DNA from: Margaritifera margaritifera
Taxonomy: Eukaryota > Mollusca > Bivalvia > Unionida > Margaritiferidae
DNA length: 64,000 bases
Assembly (NCBI GenBank): GCA_029931535.1
Contig: JAQPZY010001334.1
Span: 1,488,001-1,552,000 of the forward strand
Reading direction: 5' to 3'
Position numbers and translations under genes: made by a program. This document shows, piece by piece, positions 62,545 through 64,000 of this stretch (its first letter is position 1; each line of letters opens with the position of its first letter). The notes beneath the pieces were generated by a model that saw only the letters and a list, made by a program, of their open reading frames with translations, did no database searches and had not been told where the DNA came from.

Positions 62545-62645
62545 TAATACCGGAAGTAAATTTTATACCATTCCCAGAATCAAGAGGATTCTAGGAACCC
62601 TGAAATAGGATTGGCGCCATTGCTTAGTCACCTCACTTCGTTATA
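62545..62645. promoter_or_regulatory. Promoter-like motif cluster
   Basis: Within 100 bp: ACCGGAAGT (ETS/GABP type, 62549), CATTCCCAGAATC (ZNF143-like), GGATTGGCGCCATTG (inverted CCAAT box and a CpG-containing core). Such combinations mark housekeeping promoters, including those of mitochondrial genes. It lies 0.8 kb upstream of the SDHAF2 ATG and could serve it via a 5' UTR exon, or a divergent gene to the right. Confidence 0.35.
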
Positions 62646-62809
62646 AGGCTATCCTACATATATCCTTTACAGATATAATTAGAAAAACAATATATTTGAA
62701 ACAACATAAATGTGTATCGGTTGATGAATGCAGTATGGACTTTAAACAAATGCATATTGTCAATTAAAACACATTTTGAATAACGATGACATATATTTGT
62801 ATGTGTATA

Positions 62810-62811
<2 letters not shown>

Positions 62812-62886
<75 letters not shown>
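62812..62886. repeat. (TA)n microsatellite, about 74 bp
   Basis: The longest simple repeat in the window. Confidence 0.95.
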
Positions 62887-62890
<4 letters not shown>

Positions 62891-63330
62891 ACGACTAGGG
62901 GTAATGTAACAAAAGAAAAGACTCAAACAAGCTTTCAAGATATAAAACACAAATATTTAATTTCCTAAAATATTAAAATATTTCAACAAACAATCAAAGT
63001 GAAAGAATTAAAAATAACTTACAGTATAGAATATCCTTAAAAGTCCTAAATTGTTCTGAAGTTCACTGATCCAGAACTTAATCCAAATTATTCCGAATGG
63101 AGAATATTCCGAATGAAAACACTAAAGTGCTGATGTACTAACAAGAATTAGTTATATCCAAATATTATTAATTCCAAGTAATCCTTGTGAATGTGGAATA
63201 TCACACAAGTTCTAGAAATGTTTCCGATAATTCCAACGGAGCTAAATAATACTTTATGTTTAAGTAGCAGTACTAAGTCCAAAATGTACTATATAATAAT
63301 ATATCTGAAGCAGAATACCACACACAAAAT
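62886..63330. other. AT-rich segment beginning with a short dyad
   Basis: TTGTTACGACTAGG..GTAATGTAACAA forms a 7-base dyad directly after the TA tract; the following sequence has several AAGTC/TTCCGAA motifs. It could be the edge of an LTR or other element, but no second copy is in the window. Confidence 0.2.
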
Positions 63331-63400
63331 GAACCAATCTCGTTTATGACCTCTCAGGCTGACGAACTATATAGAAGAATAACGAACGTTGCGATTTTTT

Positions 63401-63717
63401 TGTTTATTTGTGTATGACATTTTCCCATTTACATTGATGCATATTTATTTGCTAATCTTTCTTTTCTTCTTTCAGTTTGCTTGATGTTTACTTGTATGAT
63501 TCATGTGTATGATTGATGTGTATGTGTGTTTGTGATTATATTTGTTTATTTGTGTATGACATTTTCCCATTTACATTGATGCATATTTATTTGTTAATCT
63601 TTATTTTGTTCTTTCATTTTTGCGTGATGTTTACTTGTATGATTTATGTGTATAATTGATGTGTATCTGTGTTTCTGATTGTATTTGTTTATTTGTGTAT
63701 GACATTTTCCTGAGATA
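63401..63717. repeat. ~142-bp tandem repeat, 2.2 copies
   Basis: TGTTTATTTGTGTATGACAT starts at 63401, 63543 and 63686; intervening text (CATTTACATTGATGCATATT, TGATGTTTACTTGTATGATT) is nearly identical. Confidence 0.9.
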
Positions 63718-63799
63718 GTCTTTTTTTTTCTCTCTCTCTCTCTCTCCCTACTTTAACAAATTATATACCATAACAACACAGATACCCTACTAAACAATT

Positions 63800-64000
63800 A
63801 ACCTAAACCTCTGTCGTACGGATTGGGCTCTGGTCTGATGCGAGTTTTTCGGTCACGCTTTAAACAGGTGCTAGGTATCATTCTAGCATACACCTGGGCG
63901 GAATCCCTGCATACCCTCAAGGTCGGAGTGATCGTAGGATTTTCTGCTACCCAAAGCACTGGTGCCTGGAACCAGACGGGCATGCCAGGACTGAATCCTT
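63800..64000. other. GC-richer open segment at window edge, unidentified
   Basis: Open on both strands to the window end: + strand reads from PLSYGLGSGLMRVFRSRF to NQTGMPGLNP; minus strand reads MPVWFQAPVLWVAENP to NPYDRGLG. Codon-like composition differs from the AT-rich flank. I recognise neither product; it could be an exon edge or part of a retroelement polyprotein that continues beyond 64000. Confidence 0.25.

Noticed and set aside
62654..62950. 98-codon minus-strand open frame
   Set aside because: Largely translation of the TA repeat (alternating Ile/Tyr).
62886..63330. LTR of a retrotransposon starting TGTTACGACTAGG
   Set aside because: The TG start is suggestive, but no second LTR, primer binding site or polyprotein lies in the window, so I list it only as an unassigned segment.

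Overview
This AT-rich eukaryotic window is most likely from a bivalve mollusc. I base that on two spliced, conserved metazoan genes with kilobase-scale introns and on a dense set of repeats of molluscan type: satellite-bearing elements, a SINE ending in CAA units, many short hairpin elements and long minisatellites. There are no bacterial-style operons, rRNA genes or convincing functional tRNA genes. The species call is inference from repeat style and protein similarity, not from a search.

Two host genes are supported exon by exon with matching splice phases. On the + strand, the last three coding exons of an LC3/Atg8-family autophagy gene (MAP1LC3) lie at 3993-4048, 12208-12314 and 16620-16782; its first exon is presumably left of the window. 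On the - strand, a complete four-exon SDHAF2 gene (succinate dehydrogenase assembly factor 2/SDH5) runs from its ATG at 61740 to its stop at 43532, giving a 154-residue protein. The genes converge on about 26 kb of repeat-rich intergenic DNA. They have no known functional link.

Layout. 1-16.8 kb: LC3 introns, holding a satellite element (5.2-6.2 kb), a broken DIRS-like tyrosine-recombinase retrotransposon (6.7-10.8 kb), a double-hairpin element (11.9 kb) and a dead hAT transposase (13.3-14.6 kb). 16.9-36 kb: intergenic minisatellites, a 2.8 kb satellite element (27.4-30.1 kb), an internally deleted pogo/Tigger-like element with TIRs and TA target site (30.84-32.36 kb), and a solo DIRS terminal repeat next to another satellite array (33.0-34.5 kb). 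36.1-39.6 kb: a minus-strand LINE relic with zinc-finger/2A-like, endonuclease and RT parts. 41-43.1 kb: two hairpin elements and a 33-bp minisatellite. 43.1-61.7 kb: SDHAF2, whose introns hold two reversed satellite arrays, four hairpin elements, an L1/Tx1-like LINE tail, SINE pieces and an inverted repeat pair. 61.7-64 kb: SDHAF2 5' flank, a promoter-like cluster, a long TA tract and a short GC-richer end.

Most notable observations: (1) a roughly 215-bp element in eight copies whose two hairpins are near reverse complements, so it can fold as two short stems or one long one; (2) two of these copies sit about 50-60 bp inside each end of SDHAF2 intron 2; (3) a 63-bp tandem triplication of the SDHAF2 exon 3/intron 3 junction that multiplies the splice donor; (4) five loci of one roughly 145-bp satellite, several capped by short palindromes.
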